Below, in pieces: positions 17,675 to 26,001 of a stretch of DNA of 64,000 nt; within the stretch, counting starts at the first letter, position 1, and the number at the start of each line of letters is the position of its first letter. The notes below the pieces were generated by a model that had not been told where the DNA came from, did not search any database, and was given only the letters and a program-made list of their open reading frames with translations. The position numbers and the translations under genes are program-made. The stretch comes from Desulfofarcimen acetoxidans DSM 771 (lineage in GTDB: Bacteria > Bacillota > Desulfotomaculia > Desulfotomaculales > Desulfofarciminaceae), in the NCBI RefSeq assembly GCF_000024205.1, contig NC_013216.1:4481625-4545624 (forward strand). The letters are read 5' to 3'.

Positions 17675-18202
17675 ATGAGGAAATTGCATTTAAACAATCC
17701 ACAAAATTTAACCATTGAGGATTTGAATAAGATAAAAAGAGAAACACCATATAAACTAAGATGCAGAGTTCAAGCTGTTATTCTTGTCATGAAAGGGAGA
17801 CAAGCAAAGCAGATTGCCGAATATCTTGATATAAGTGAACAAACCATAAGAAAATACGTTGCTTACTTTAATGAAGGTGGAGTTAAAAAACTGCTTCATG
17901 TATCAAAAAAGCCGGGAAGACCGCCAAGGCTAACCAATGAACAAAAAGAAGAGGTCAAAGAGGTACTGAAACAATCACCATCAGAGGTTGGTTTTAGTAC
18001 CCATACTACTTGGAATTGTAAAACCCTCGCTGCTTACATTTATGATACATACGGCGTTAAATATACATCAGATGGTGTTTGGCGCATGCTTCTTAAGATG
18101 GATTTTCGTTATAATCGTCCCACTTATGTATTAGCCAAAGCTGATCCGGAAAAACAAAAAGCTTTTCAAGATGAGCTGGAAGAGTTAAAAAAATCTCACT
18201 GA
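17675..18202 (+). CDS. IS630 transposase, N-terminal helix-turn-helix part (orfA)
   Basis: About 175 residues from the ATG at 17675, after GGAGGGG; the longer frame from 17654 begins at a GTG inside the ribosome binding site. It carries the helix-turn-helix typical of the family (RQAKQIAEYLDISEQTIRKYV) and the GRPPRLTNEQ linker, followed by a winged helix (YTSDGVWRMLLKMDFRYNR). It ends at TGA after a run of seven A (18187-18193). The rest of the transposase continues in the +1 frame. With six A in the run, the two frames would join as one protein (…EELKNLTECEILLYVDASH). Confidence 0.85.
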   Translation: MRKLHLNNPQNLTIEDLNKIKRETPYKLRCRVQAVILVMKGRQAKQIAEYLDISEQTIRKYVAYFNEGGVKKLLHVSKKPGRPPRLTNEQKEEVKEVLKQSPSEVGFSTHTTWNCKTLAAYIYDTYGVKYTSDGVWRMLLKMDFRYNRPTYVLAKADPEKQKAFQDELEELKKSH

Positions 18203-18221
18203 ATGTGAAATACTCCTATAT

Positions 18222-18725
18222 GTGGATGCATCTCACATTAGGGATTATCAAGGTTTACAACGAGCATGGTTCCCAAAAGGTGAGCAAAAAAAGATTAAGA
18301 CCTATGGACACCATGCAAAAGTTACATTATACGGTGCTTTAAACTACTATACGGGTAAAGTTTTTTGTGTAAATTATGACAAAATCAATGCAGAAAAATT
18401 CAAAGATTTTCTTAAAAAATTGGTATCACATTTTTTAAAAGATGACATTTCTAAAATTTACATTGTTCTTGATAATGCAAGAGTTCATCATGCAAAATTA
18501 CTTAAAGACTTTTTAGACGAGCATAAGGATCATCTGTTTTTGAAATTTCTTCCACCCTACTCACCCAATCTGAATTGCATAGAAGAGTTATGGAAATGGT
18601 TAAAAAATACAGCTATTTATAATCGCTTTCATAAAAATGCTTCAGAAATTCAAAAATCTGTTGACTCGTTTTTAGAGGAAATCAAATGCTGTTCGGAAGA
18701 TGTGAAAAAGAGACTTTGCGTTTAA
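18222..18725 (+). CDS. IS630 transposase, DDE catalytic part (orfB)
   Basis: The frame carries all three acidic residues: Asp in LYVDASH (just at and before 18222), Asp in IYIVLDNARVHHAK, and Glu in PNLNCIEELWKWLK, in the usual IS630 spacing. The 167-residue listed product begins at an internal ATG without a ribosome binding site; true expression would need fusion to the upstream frame by +1 frameshifting. Either the A7 run is a programmed slip site or it is a one-base insertion that inactivates the element. Confidence 0.82.
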   Translation: MDASHIRDYQGLQRAWFPKGEQKKIKTYGHHAKVTLYGALNYYTGKVFCVNYDKINAEKFKDFLKKLVSHFLKDDISKIYIVLDNARVHHAKLLKDFLDEHKDHLFLKFLPPYSPNLNCIEELWKWLKNTAIYNRFHKNASEIQKSVDSFLEEIKCCSEDVKKRLCV

Positions 18726-18760
18726 TTTATAACGATATTTATTATTTCGGTTCTATATAA

Positions 18761-18791
18761 CAAGAAAGTCGCCTAAGGCGACTTTCTTGTA
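18761..18791. repeat. Dispersed palindrome (GAAAGTCGCC-TAA-GGCGACTTTC)
   Basis: Near-perfect 14-bp inverted repeat just outside the right end of the IS. It has the same core as the 116-bp repeat at 3586 and may double as the terminator of the minus-strand gene ending at 18794. Confidence 0.7.
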
Positions 18792-18793
18792 GA

Positions 18794-19183
18794 TTATTCA
18801 ATTTGGCCGCCATACTCCCTTATTATCCTTTCAACTTCACCGGACTTAGAAAACTCAATTACGGCAGACAGCCCATAGGCTTGACTTACTGCTGCCTGGC
18901 CGCCCAAACTATAAATCAACGGATCCCCCGTCATTAACTCACGCGAATCATCATCAGTTAAAAAGTTTGTATCCAGAGGTGAGGTATTGAAACCTGTCAT
19001 TGAAGCAAACAGAGCGGCCATAGGGTTATTAGTTTGGTTATCTTCCTTCGCAGACTGCCCGGACATAAACCCCAGGGATACATTTTTTATACCGGCTTCT
19101 TTAAGTACATCGGCACATTCCTCTGCACGTGAATTAGTTGAAAAATATGCCTTGATGGAAATTTCCCCACTACCAAACTCCAT
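18794..19183 (-). CDS. Hypothetical protein, 129 residues
   Basis: Starts at ATG 19183 behind GGAGG (ACTGGAGGTTGTTATT), so it is a likely real gene. The N-terminal part (IKAYFSTNSRAEECADVLKEAGIKNVSLGF) has a strand-helix-strand pattern like the YflT/general-stress ferredoxin-like domain, but the match is loose. The middle is polar and low in structure; the C-terminus (VIEFSKSGEVERIIREYGGQIE) again looks like strand-helix. I do not assign a function. A palindrome right after the stop may terminate it. Confidence 0.6.
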   Translation of the reverse strand: MEFGSGEISIKAYFSTNSRAEECADVLKEAGIKNVSLGFMSGQSAKEDNQTNNPMAALFASMTGFNTSPLDTNFLTDDDSRELMTGDPLIYSLGGQAAVSQAYGLSAVIEFSKSGEVERIIREYGGQIE

Positions 19184-19270
19184 AATAACAACCTCCAGTT
19201 TGTTATACTATAGACTGAAAGTTATTATTACCGGCAATATTTAAATATATGTCCGCTCCGGAAAATAAAT

Positions 19271-19295
19271 AAAACCCCTCGATTTTCGAGAGGTT
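19271..19295 (-). terminator. Terminator of the zinc-ribbon gene
   Basis: On the minus strand, CCTCTCGA-AAA-TCGAGGGG is followed by TTTTATTTATTTT, 38 bp after the stop at 19333. Confidence 0.75.
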
Positions 19296-19332
19296 CCGGA
19301 ATTATCAAATTAATAGTAGGACAAATACAGAC

Positions 19333-19698
19333 TTAAAAAGTTGTTATATATATGGTGTTGCCCTCTTTCATCCCTTTAAGCAGTTCACAATGTCTCATAA
19401 TAGCAAACTGCTTTTCCGCATCCAAGGGAGAAAGGTTAAATATTTCGGCCAACTTATCTTTTTCTACTTTGCCTTTTTCTTTTATATATTCATAAATATT
19501 CTTTTGCAGCTCAGTCATACCCTGTGTTCCGGTATGACCCATTTGCTTGCGGGAATGCACGGCCGAAGAAACAGCTGCCGGGTCGCATGATCTGGGACGG
19601 TGCAAGGCAGCTATATAGCAGTCCTCGCACATAGTTTTACCGAGATAATCAAACTTATCATTATCCTCAATTTTCTCCTGGCAAACATCACACTGCAT
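19333..19698 (-). CDS. Zinc-binding winged-helix regulator-like protein
   Basis: 121 residues from ATG 19698, which lies 9 nt behind AGGAGG (a TTG two codons earlier is less well placed). Two CxxC pairs, CDVCQEKI and CEDCY, form a LIM/zinc-ribbon-like N-terminus. The second half (TELQKNIYEYIKEKGKVEKDKLAEIF…LSPLDAEKQFAIMRHCELL) reads like a winged helix. A metal- or redox-responsive regulator is a guess. It is 21 bp downstream of the MFS gene on the same strand and is probably co-transcribed with it. Confidence 0.65.
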   Translation of the reverse strand: MQCDVCQEKIEDNDKFDYLGKTMCEDCYIAALHRPRSCDPAAVSSAVHSRKQMGHTGTQGMTELQKNIYEYIKEKGKVEKDKLAEIFNLSPLDAEKQFAIMRHCELLKGMKEGNTIYITTF

Positions 19699-19718
19699 AA
19701 ACAAATACCTCCTTTAAT

Positions 19719-20906
19719 TTAGTTTTTATTGACTTCGGACACTGGAAGCACCGCAGGTACCTGCTTGCCTTTCAGAGCAAGGCCGAACAACCCGGCCAGC
19801 AAAGGCAACCAGATTAACAGGTTAATGGCGTAAACAATACCCGCGTGTTGCGCCAGCAGGCCTACCAGGCCAACACCCAAACCACCGATTCCGATGCCAA
19901 AACCCAACATCAAGCCAGAGGCCATAGCAGCATTTTTAGGAAGAGCTTCTTGAGCTACTACAATTGTCACTGAAAAAGATGCTAAAAGTGTGGCCCCGGC
20001 TAAAGCCAAAAGCAGGTAACTCAAGGCGCCTCTGGTAACCAAAAACAGATAAAACAACGGTGTGGCCGCTATCAGCGAACCTACGATGACTACTTTTCTG
20101 CCCATTAAATCAGAAATATAGCCGCCCACAAGTCCGCCCATTGCCCCGGCAAACAGCATTAAAAAAATCAGACGACTACCGGCTATCAGTGAAATATTTT
20201 TATGCTGCAGGTACAAGGGCAAGAAAGATATTAAACCGAAATAGGCCAATGAACGGCAGGCTACTACCAGGACTACTTTGGCCAATTCAGCCCGGGCCGA
20301 GCGCAGTGCAGGCAACAGAGGCGGCGGAGACGACTTTGCCTTTACCTGGTCCCTGGGAGCAGTAAACCAGAGCAGGATAGCTGCAAAAACTCCGGGCAGC
20401 ATTAATATTGGGGTATATTGCATACTATAGGCTTGAATAAAGGGTACAACTACCAGTGGAGTCAGCGCCCAGCCAACGTTTCCGGCAGCCGTAAAAACGG
20501 CCTGAAAAAAACCCTTCCTTTGACCGCTGGCAGAGGTAACCATAGACGATGCCTGAGGGTGAAAAGCAGCAGTACCGAGACCGGCCAGCGTTACGATAAT
20601 AAATAGCAAGGGGTAATTTTGGAACACTCCCAAAAGGCTTAATAAAACTGCCATCCACATGGTTCCTACATATACCATCCAGCGTTGATTCTTTTGATCT
20701 ACCAAATATCCGAAAACGGGCTGCAGTAAAGAAGAAGTTATGGTAAAGGCTGAAACCAGAAAAGCACCCTTGCTTATACTCAGTCCTGCTGCCACCATAA
20801 AAGGCAGTATGGTTTGTATATAATTCATATACCAGTCATTAACCAGGTGCGCCAGGGAAAAGGAAAAAACTCTTCCTCTTTTTACCTCCCGAATGTCCAT
20901 AAGCAT
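19719..20906 (-). CDS. MFS transporter, fosmidomycin-resistance-like
   Basis: 395 residues with about 12 hydrophobic segments. The N-terminus (FSLAHLVNDWYMNYIQTILPFM) and the loop GTAAFHPQASSMV match the Fsr-type major facilitator exporters (fosmidomycin resistance family), and a second-half loop reads GGYISDLMGRKVVIVGS, the usual MFS signature. It sits in the membrane and exports small molecules by proton exchange. A PadR regulator gene lies 97 bp upstream on the same strand, which suggests drug- or phenolic-inducible control. The substrate is unknown. Confidence 0.85.
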   Translation of the reverse strand: MLMDIREVKRGRVFSFSLAHLVNDWYMNYIQTILPFMVAAGLSISKGAFLVSAFTITSSLLQPVFGYLVDQKNQRWMVYVGTMWMAVLLSLLGVFQNYPLLFIIVTLAGLGTAAFHPQASSMVTSASGQRKGFFQAVFTAAGNVGWALTPLVVVPFIQAYSMQYTPILMLPGVFAAILLWFTAPRDQVKAKSSPPPLLPALRSARAELAKVVLVVACRSLAYFGLISFLPLYLQHKNISLIAGSRLIFLMLFAGAMGGLVGGYISDLMGRKVVIVGSLIAATPLFYLFLVTRGALSYLLLALAGATLLASFSVTIVVAQEALPKNAAMASGLMLGFGIGIGGLGVGLVGLLAQHAGIVYAINLLIWLPLLAGLFGLALKGKQVPAVLPVSEVNKN

Positions 20907-21002
20907 TCCCCCATTTCATACTACCTCATAACTAACCCTCTGGAATTGAAAATCTCAGCCCACAAATGAAAAGGATATTAGTCAGAACAGCCTATACGTT
21001 TA

Positions 21003-21356
21003 TTAATTTTTCAACTGGCAAATTTGTTCGTAGGAATACAGAAAAAACTCAAGGTTATTTTTCCTTCTTTCTATATCCTGTTTATATTCGGCCAATTTCT
21101 CCAACCCTTTACTGCTTATCTGATACCATTTTTTAGCCGGGCCCGGACTATCGGTATCCCAATAAGATTTCACCGCCCCCTCCTCCTCTAACACCTGCAA
21201 AGTCCTGTAGATAATAGCGCTGTCCGCAAAACAAAAAGGTATTTCCTTTTGCATTTTATTATACAAGGCTGCCCCGTAAAGATTCTCCCGTGCAAGAAAA
21301 AGCAAAATAAAGGCCGGAGCATGCCGGTAAACCTGAACTCTCTTAGACTTCATCAT
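21003..21356 (-). CDS. PadR-family transcriptional regulator
   Basis: 117 residues: winged helix (FILLFLARENLYGAALYNKM…SAIIYRTLQVLEEEGAVKSYW, KKWYQISSKGLEKL) followed by a dimerisation helix, the usual PadR layout and length. These repress exporters and detoxification genes and release DNA on ligand binding. It precedes the MFS exporter on the same strand, so it probably controls that operon and itself. Its ribosome binding site is weak (GGATGA). Confidence 0.85.
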   Translation of the reverse strand: MMKSKRVQVYRHAPAFILLFLARENLYGAALYNKMQKEIPFCFADSAIIYRTLQVLEEEGAVKSYWDTDSPGPAKKWYQISSKGLEKLAEYKQDIERRKNNLEFFLYSYEQICQLKN

Positions 21357-21435
21357 TTATCATCCTCATTATGTACAATACATATATATGTTAATTACAT
21401 CTTGATTATACTTACATTAAGCGAGATAGTCAAGG

Positions 21436-21476
21436 ATAATTATCTAAATATTTAGAAAAAATATTTAGATAATTAT
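21436..21476. promoter_or_regulatory. 18-bp perfect inverted repeat upstream of padR
   Basis: ATAATTATCTAAATATTT and its exact complement are separated by 5 nt. It lies 80 bp upstream of the padR start in a 445-bp gap to the kinase gene. PadR proteins bind AT-rich palindromes, so it may be the operator. A small hairpin CCTGC-CCG-GCAGG with T6 follows at about 21505-21523. I see no gene in the rest of this gap. Confidence 0.5.
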
Positions 21477-21802
21477 TAGAGTATAAATTTAAAAAAAACA
21501 CCCCTGCCCGGCAGGTTTTTTAGAATAATTATTGAATATTACTAAAAACAGCACCTTTTTCAATAATTATGCATAAATAGATTAAAATTTTATTTATTTG
21601 TCATATTCAGAATTATTAATCATTGTCTCTTAAATTTTCTGTTTCATCGGAGTATTATCCAACTGCATCGTATTTATAGAGTATAGTCAAAAATACGAAA
21701 ATCAAATTATGCCTTGGTGTATTAGAAGTTCTAATCTAAATTAAAATTGGATTTTACCGTCTAATCTTAGCACCTAAAGGCAATATGCTTGAAAGGAGAA
21801 GC

Positions 21803-23641
21803 ATGAATCCAAATAAGTTATTAAAAAACCAGCTAGTGTTGATTGCAGATGATAATAAAAGCACTCGTATACTGCTGCGTAGAATTTTGGAGCAAGACGG
21901 GTATACTGTGATAGAAACACAAAACGGGCTGGAAGCTATTAATGCTTTTATAAATTTTAAACCGGATCTTATTTTGCTGGATATACTGATGCCCGTGATG
22001 GATGGCTTTGAAACTTGTACTAAATTAAAGCTGCTGCCGGAAGCCAACCGTGTGCCGGTGCTGATAATTACAGATTTAAATGATAATTTTTCAATTGAAA
22101 AAGCCTTCCTGGCGGGTGCCAGCGAGTATATTGTTAAGCCTATACATAGCGCTGTACTGCGAAACCGCGTAAAATACCTGCTGCATACAAAACAAATAGA
22201 AGACAACTTGATAGCCAGAGAAAAACAACTGCGAGATATTACATCTGCACTGGGTGAAGGTGTTTTCGTCGTTGATAATAACGGATTTATCATTTTCTTC
22301 AATCCAGAAGCCGAAAATCTTTTAGGCTGGTTGCACGAGGATGTGTTGGAAAAAGAAGTGCATCAGGTAATCCAACTAATTACGAATAACGGATCCGTTC
22401 TGTCGCACAAGGAGTGTCCCATTTATAAAACAATTTTTTCAGGAAAACCTTATAGTACAGAAGATTATCTTTTGATGAGAAAAGATAAAACAATCTTTCC
22501 GTCAAATATAGTAACAACTCCGATCAAAGAAAATGATCAAGTGGTGGGAGCTGTAGTAGCTTTTCGTGACATATCAGAACGTAAAGAAGCAGAAGAGGCA
22601 TTAAGATTATCAGCAGAATTGTTTTCCAAAGCATTCAATAACAGTCCCTGCTTAATGGCCATTATTACACAGTCTGATGGAAGATACATTACAGTTAACA
22701 AAGCTTTTCCTAACATAACCGGTTATTCTTATGAAGAGATTATAAATCATACTTCTGTTGAACTAAATCTGTGGGCTAGACCCTGTGATTTTACTAAAAT
22801 ATCTAATTTATTAAGTGAAAAGGGTGTAATTTATAACCAGGAAGTTGAATGGCAGCTAAAATCAGGTGAATTGAGAAAAGGCTTATTCTCAGCCGAGAAA
22901 ATTAATATAAACGGCAAACAATGCATAATGACGGTGTTCAATGATATTACAGAGATAAAGCGGTATGAAAGAGAGATCACCCGGCTTGACCAACTAAATT
23001 TAGTAGGTGAAATAGCTGCCGGCATCGCTCATGAAATTAGAAACCCCATGACTACAGTTCGTGGTTTTCTGCAGATATTTAGCGGAAAAGAAGAATACGC
23101 TAATAATAAAGAACACTTTAAACTCATGATTAAAGAACTGGATCGGGCAAATGCAATTATTACTGAATTTCTTTCACTGGCTAAAAACAAGGTATTAAAT
23201 TTAAAAATGATTAACCTCTCAACTTTAATTAAGGGAATATATCCGCTAATTCAGGGAGATGCCGCGAGAACCGAAAAATATATACACATGGAATTGCAGG
23301 ATGTTCCGGATTTATTAATAGATGAGGAAGAAATACGGCAGATGATGCTTAATCTGGTTCTAAACGGCCTGCAATCAATGTCCCCCGGGCAAAATCTCTT
23401 TATAAGATTATTCCAAGAGGAAAATGAAGTGGTTTTAGCTGTCCAGGATGAGGGTCACGGCATTCCTTCTAATATACTGGATAAAGTAGGTATACCATTT
23501 TTTACCACAAAAGACCACGGAACAGGTTTGGGGTTAGCCACCTGTTACAGCATTGCCACCCGCCATAATGCCACAATAAGCTTTCAGTCCAAAGACACGG
23601 GAACCACTTTTTTTGTTAAGTTTAAAATTAAAACATTTTAA
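21803..23641 (+). CDS. Hybrid REC-PAS-PAS sensor histidine kinase
   Basis: About 612 residues from ATG 21803, directly behind AAAGGAG; the frame opens at 21785. Order: receiver domain (LIADDNKS, phospho-Asp in LILLDILMPVMDG, Lys in YIVKPI), PAS (GEGVFVVDNNGFIIFFN), PAS (NSPCLMAIITQSDGRYITVN), HisKA with H-box GIAHEIRNPMTTVRGF, and HATPase with NLVLNGLQSM, DEGHGIP and GTGLGLATCYSI. It has no membrane span, so it is cytoplasmic. A receiver at the N-terminus means that it is probably the target of another kinase. The class resembles KinA/ResE-like sporulation-type kinases. No response regulator is adjacent. Confidence 0.9.
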   Translation: MNPNKLLKNQLVLIADDNKSTRILLRRILEQDGYTVIETQNGLEAINAFINFKPDLILLDILMPVMDGFETCTKLKLLPEANRVPVLIITDLNDNFSIEKAFLAGASEYIVKPIHSAVLRNRVKYLLHTKQIEDNLIAREKQLRDITSALGEGVFVVDNNGFIIFFNPEAENLLGWLHEDVLEKEVHQVIQLITNNGSVLSHKECPIYKTIFSGKPYSTEDYLLMRKDKTIFPSNIVTTPIKENDQVVGAVVAFRDISERKEAEEALRLSAELFSKAFNNSPCLMAIITQSDGRYITVNKAFPNITGYSYEEIINHTSVELNLWARPCDFTKISNLLSEKGVIYNQEVEWQLKSGELRKGLFSAEKININGKQCIMTVFNDITEIKRYEREITRLDQLNLVGEIAAGIAHEIRNPMTTVRGFLQIFSGKEEYANNKEHFKLMIKELDRANAIITEFLSLAKNKVLNLKMINLSTLIKGIYPLIQGDAARTEKYIHMELQDVPDLLIDEEEIRQMMLNLVLNGLQSMSPGQNLFIRLFQEENEVVLAVQDEGHGIPSNILDKVGIPFFTTKDHGTGLGLATCYSIATRHNATISFQSKDTGTTFFVKFKIKTF

Positions 23642-23739
23642 GCCTTCCCATTTTTTTATGTCTAATATAACACAAATTTATCATTCTTATAATTAACTTA
23701 TATACTTTGCATTTAAGTAAACTAATACAGATACATTTG

Positions 23740-23761
23740 CCTACCCTCTTGAGAGGGTAGG
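23740..23761 (+). terminator. Hairpin after the kinase gene
   Basis: Perfect 9-bp stem CCTACCCTC/GAGGGTAGG about 100 bp beyond the kinase stop; only a loose T-tract (ACTTTTTAA) follows 10 bp later, so terminator function is uncertain. Confidence 0.45.
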
Positions 23762-23794
23762 TCATGACTTACTTTTTAATCAATTTTTAATAAC

Positions 23795-23971
23795 TTAAGG
23801 CGAAAGCTTTTTTAAACACCTTTCTATTTGAGAAACACAGGATGAATTTACCCCACAGGCCAGTTGCACCTGCCTGGTAGAAATCTTAATATCCTCTCTT
23901 AAAGAGGTTTTGACATATTTAAATACCGCATTCAGGCGGATAACATAAAGAAAATGCCCCTTTCCAACGGC
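23795..23971 (-). pseudogene. Helix-turn-helix remnant in frame after bioA
   Basis: Directly after the bioA stop the same frame stays open for 58 codons. Its end reads STRQVQLACGVNSSCVSQIE followed by RCLKKLSP, which resembles the helix-turn-helix of XRE/SinR proteins. There is no start codon or ribosome binding site. It may be a truncated regulator gene, or chance. The rest of the gap from 23642 holds only the hairpin at 23740. Confidence 0.25.
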
Positions 23972-25312
23972 TTATCTCAAAATACTCTTTATAGCCTCCG
24001 CACATACATTCACAGCGCAATCCATTTCCTCCCTGTTAATAATCAACGGCGGATTAAAGTAGAGAACATCTCCCAAAGGACGTAACAAAAGACCATTTTT
24101 TAAAGCCCTTTTATAAATCTGATAACCATATCTGCATTTGCTGTCAAACGGTTCTTTGGTTTCTTTATTTTTCACCAATTCAATCGCATTTATAAGTCCG
24201 ATATTACGTATATCCCCTACATACGGACAACCCCAAATCTTTTCTCTTACGAGATTATTAAAGTATTCGGCCTGACCGCTGGCTTTCTGTATTATTTCTT
24301 CATCTTCAAGTATTCTTAATACTTCAACAGCGGCAGAACAGGCAAGAGGATTTCCGCAGTATGTGTGACTGTGCATGAACGCTTTGCCCTCATTGTAGTC
24401 CGCATAAAAAGCATCATAAATTTTATCGGTAGCAACCGTAAGCGCCATAGGCATATATCCCCCTGTAAGACCCTTCGAGAGGCACATTATATCTGGAGAA
24501 ATCTCCGCATGTTCACAGGCAAACATTTTTCCTGTTCTTCCATACCCAGTTGCAATTTCATCAGCAATAAGATGCACATTGTATTCATCACATAGTTTTC
24601 TCAACTTTTTCAGATACACAGGCGGATATATTTTCATCCCAGCGGCAGCCTGTACGAGCGGTTCTACCAAAAGAGCACAGCTTTCATTGCCATATCCGGC
24701 GAAAGCTTTTTCCGCATCCTTAGAGCATTCTGCATTACATTCCTTACAGCTTTTGCCGTAACAACATCTATAGCAGTCAGGCCCATCAATTCTGATAATA
24801 TCCAGCAGCATGGGTTTATAAATTTCGGTATACAAATCCACTCCGCCCACAGACAATGCGCCCAGCGTTTCACCGTGATAGGCAGCATTTAAAGCCATAA
24901 AGCGTTTTTTCTGAGGATTTCCGGTTTGATAATGATATTGAAAGCTCATTTTCATTGCCGCTTCAATGGCGGAAGAACCGTTATCAGTGAAGAAGAATTT
25001 TGTCAGTCCTTTAGGCACTATTTGGGAGAGCCTGTCACAAAGCTCAATGGCAGGAACATGAGAAAAATTCGCAAAAATAACATGTTCAAGACGGTCAACT
25101 TGTTCTTTGACTGCTTCATTAATTCTTTCATTACAATGCCCCAGCAGATTACACCACCACGAACTAATCACATCCATGTAACGATTCCCCATAATATCAT
25201 ACAGGTATACACCTTTTGCATGGTCAATGATAATAGGCGGCAATTTTTCATAATCTTTCATCTGGGAACATGGATGCCAGATATATTCCAAATCCTTTTT
25301 TACGTAATCCAT
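23972..25312 (-). CDS. bioA: Adenosylmethionine-8-amino-7-oxononanoate aminotransferase
   Basis: PLP enzyme making 7,8-diaminopelargonate from KAPA, using S-adenosylmethionine as donor. 446 residues, a full-length class III aminotransferase: WHPCSQMKDYE at the N-terminus (BioA hallmark), SSWWCNLLGH, the DEIATGYGRTG motif, and LSKGLTGGYMP with the PLP lysine. A cysteine-rich insert CYRCCYGKSCKECNAEC near residue 180 is typical of clostridial BioA. It starts 2 bp after the bioD stop and is the last gene of bioYBDA. Confidence 0.95.
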   Translation of the reverse strand: MDYVKKDLEYIWHPCSQMKDYEKLPPIIIDHAKGVYLYDIMGNRYMDVISSWWCNLLGHCNERINEAVKEQVDRLEHVIFANFSHVPAIELCDRLSQIVPKGLTKFFFTDNGSSAIEAAMKMSFQYHYQTGNPQKKRFMALNAAYHGETLGALSVGGVDLYTEIYKPMLLDIIRIDGPDCYRCCYGKSCKECNAECSKDAEKAFAGYGNESCALLVEPLVQAAAGMKIYPPVYLKKLRKLCDEYNVHLIADEIATGYGRTGKMFACEHAEISPDIMCLSKGLTGGYMPMALTVATDKIYDAFYADYNEGKAFMHSHTYCGNPLACSAAVEVLRILEDEEIIQKASGQAEYFNNLVREKIWGCPYVGDIRNIGLINAIELVKNKETKEPFDSKCRYGYQIYKRALKNGLLLRPLGDVLYFNPPLIINREEMDCAVNVCAEAIKSILR

Positions 25313-25314
25313 AC

Positions 25315-26001
25315 TTAGATCTCCCTGTACAACTTTTCTAATATTTCTGCATCTATTTCCATATCATTGGCATTTGAGTCTACACAGGCAATAATCGGTA
25401 TTCCTGTAATGTATGCAATTTGCCTTTTGTTGTCTTTATGCAGAAAGTTATCTCTTTCATAGCAGTTAAAGATAATCCCTTTGATGCTGATTTCATTCTG
25501 TTTTGCATATTCCACGGTCAAAACTGTACTGTTAATGGTTCCAAGAGCAGCCGGCGCCACAAGAATAACATCAAGTGACAAGGCTTTTATTACGTCAGAC
25601 AGCATAATGGTTTGATCATCTATCCTTAAAGGACATACTATTCCGCCGCTGCCCTCAACGGTTATATAGTCAAAACCTTCTTTTATTTTTTCAAAGTCAG
25701 AAATGATTTTTTGCATTTCAATCGGTTTCTGTTCAATTTTTGACGCCAAATGAGGGGAAACAGCAGTTTCATAAATATAAGACACTAAGCTGTTGGGGTC
25801 TTTTTCAAGCCCTGAAATCTTGCAAACATAATCGGCATCACCCGGGATAAGTTTTCCGTTTTTGCGCTGGGCTCCGCTAAGAACTGGCTTATAATATCCT
25901 GCGTTAAGTCCATGTTTCCATAGTTTCCTGGTAATCAACGCGGTCACAAAGGTTTTTCCAACATCTGTTCCTGTTCCCGTAACAAAAATCCCTTTACTCA
26001 A
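25315..26001 (-). CDS. bioD: Dethiobiotin synthetase
   Basis: ATP-dependent ureido-ring closure on diaminopelargonate to dethiobiotin. 228 residues; P-loop GTGTDVGKTFVTALI at the N-terminus, KPVLSG and VEGSGGIVCPL are BioD signatures. It overlaps the bioB stop by four bases and is followed 2 bp later by bioA, so the three are translationally coupled. Confidence 0.95.
   Translation of the reverse strand: MSKGIFVTGTGTDVGKTFVTALITRKLWKHGLNAGYYKPVLSGAQRKNGKLIPGDADYVCKISGLEKDPNSLVSYIYETAVSPHLASKIEQKPIEMQKIISDFEKIKEGFDYITVEGSGGIVCPLRIDDQTIMLSDVIKALSLDVILVAPAALGTINSTVLTVEYAKQNEISIKGIIFNCYERDNFLHKDNKRQIAYITGIPIIACVDSNANDMEIDAEILEKLYREI

Larger units (their letters stand above)
17590..18759 (+). mobile_element. 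IS630-family insertion sequence
   Basis: About 1.17 kb bounded by imperfect inverted ends: TATATAGAA at 17590-17598 and TTCTATATA at 18751-18759, each followed inward by a weaker matching AATAAA block. The ends lie at TA dinucleotides, as expected for IS630 elements that duplicate TA. Inside are two open frames of one DDE transposase. Confidence 0.75.

Noticed and set aside
21754..22302. 182-codon minus-strand frame over the kinase gene
   Set aside because: Antisense shadow of the receiver and PAS coding sequence.
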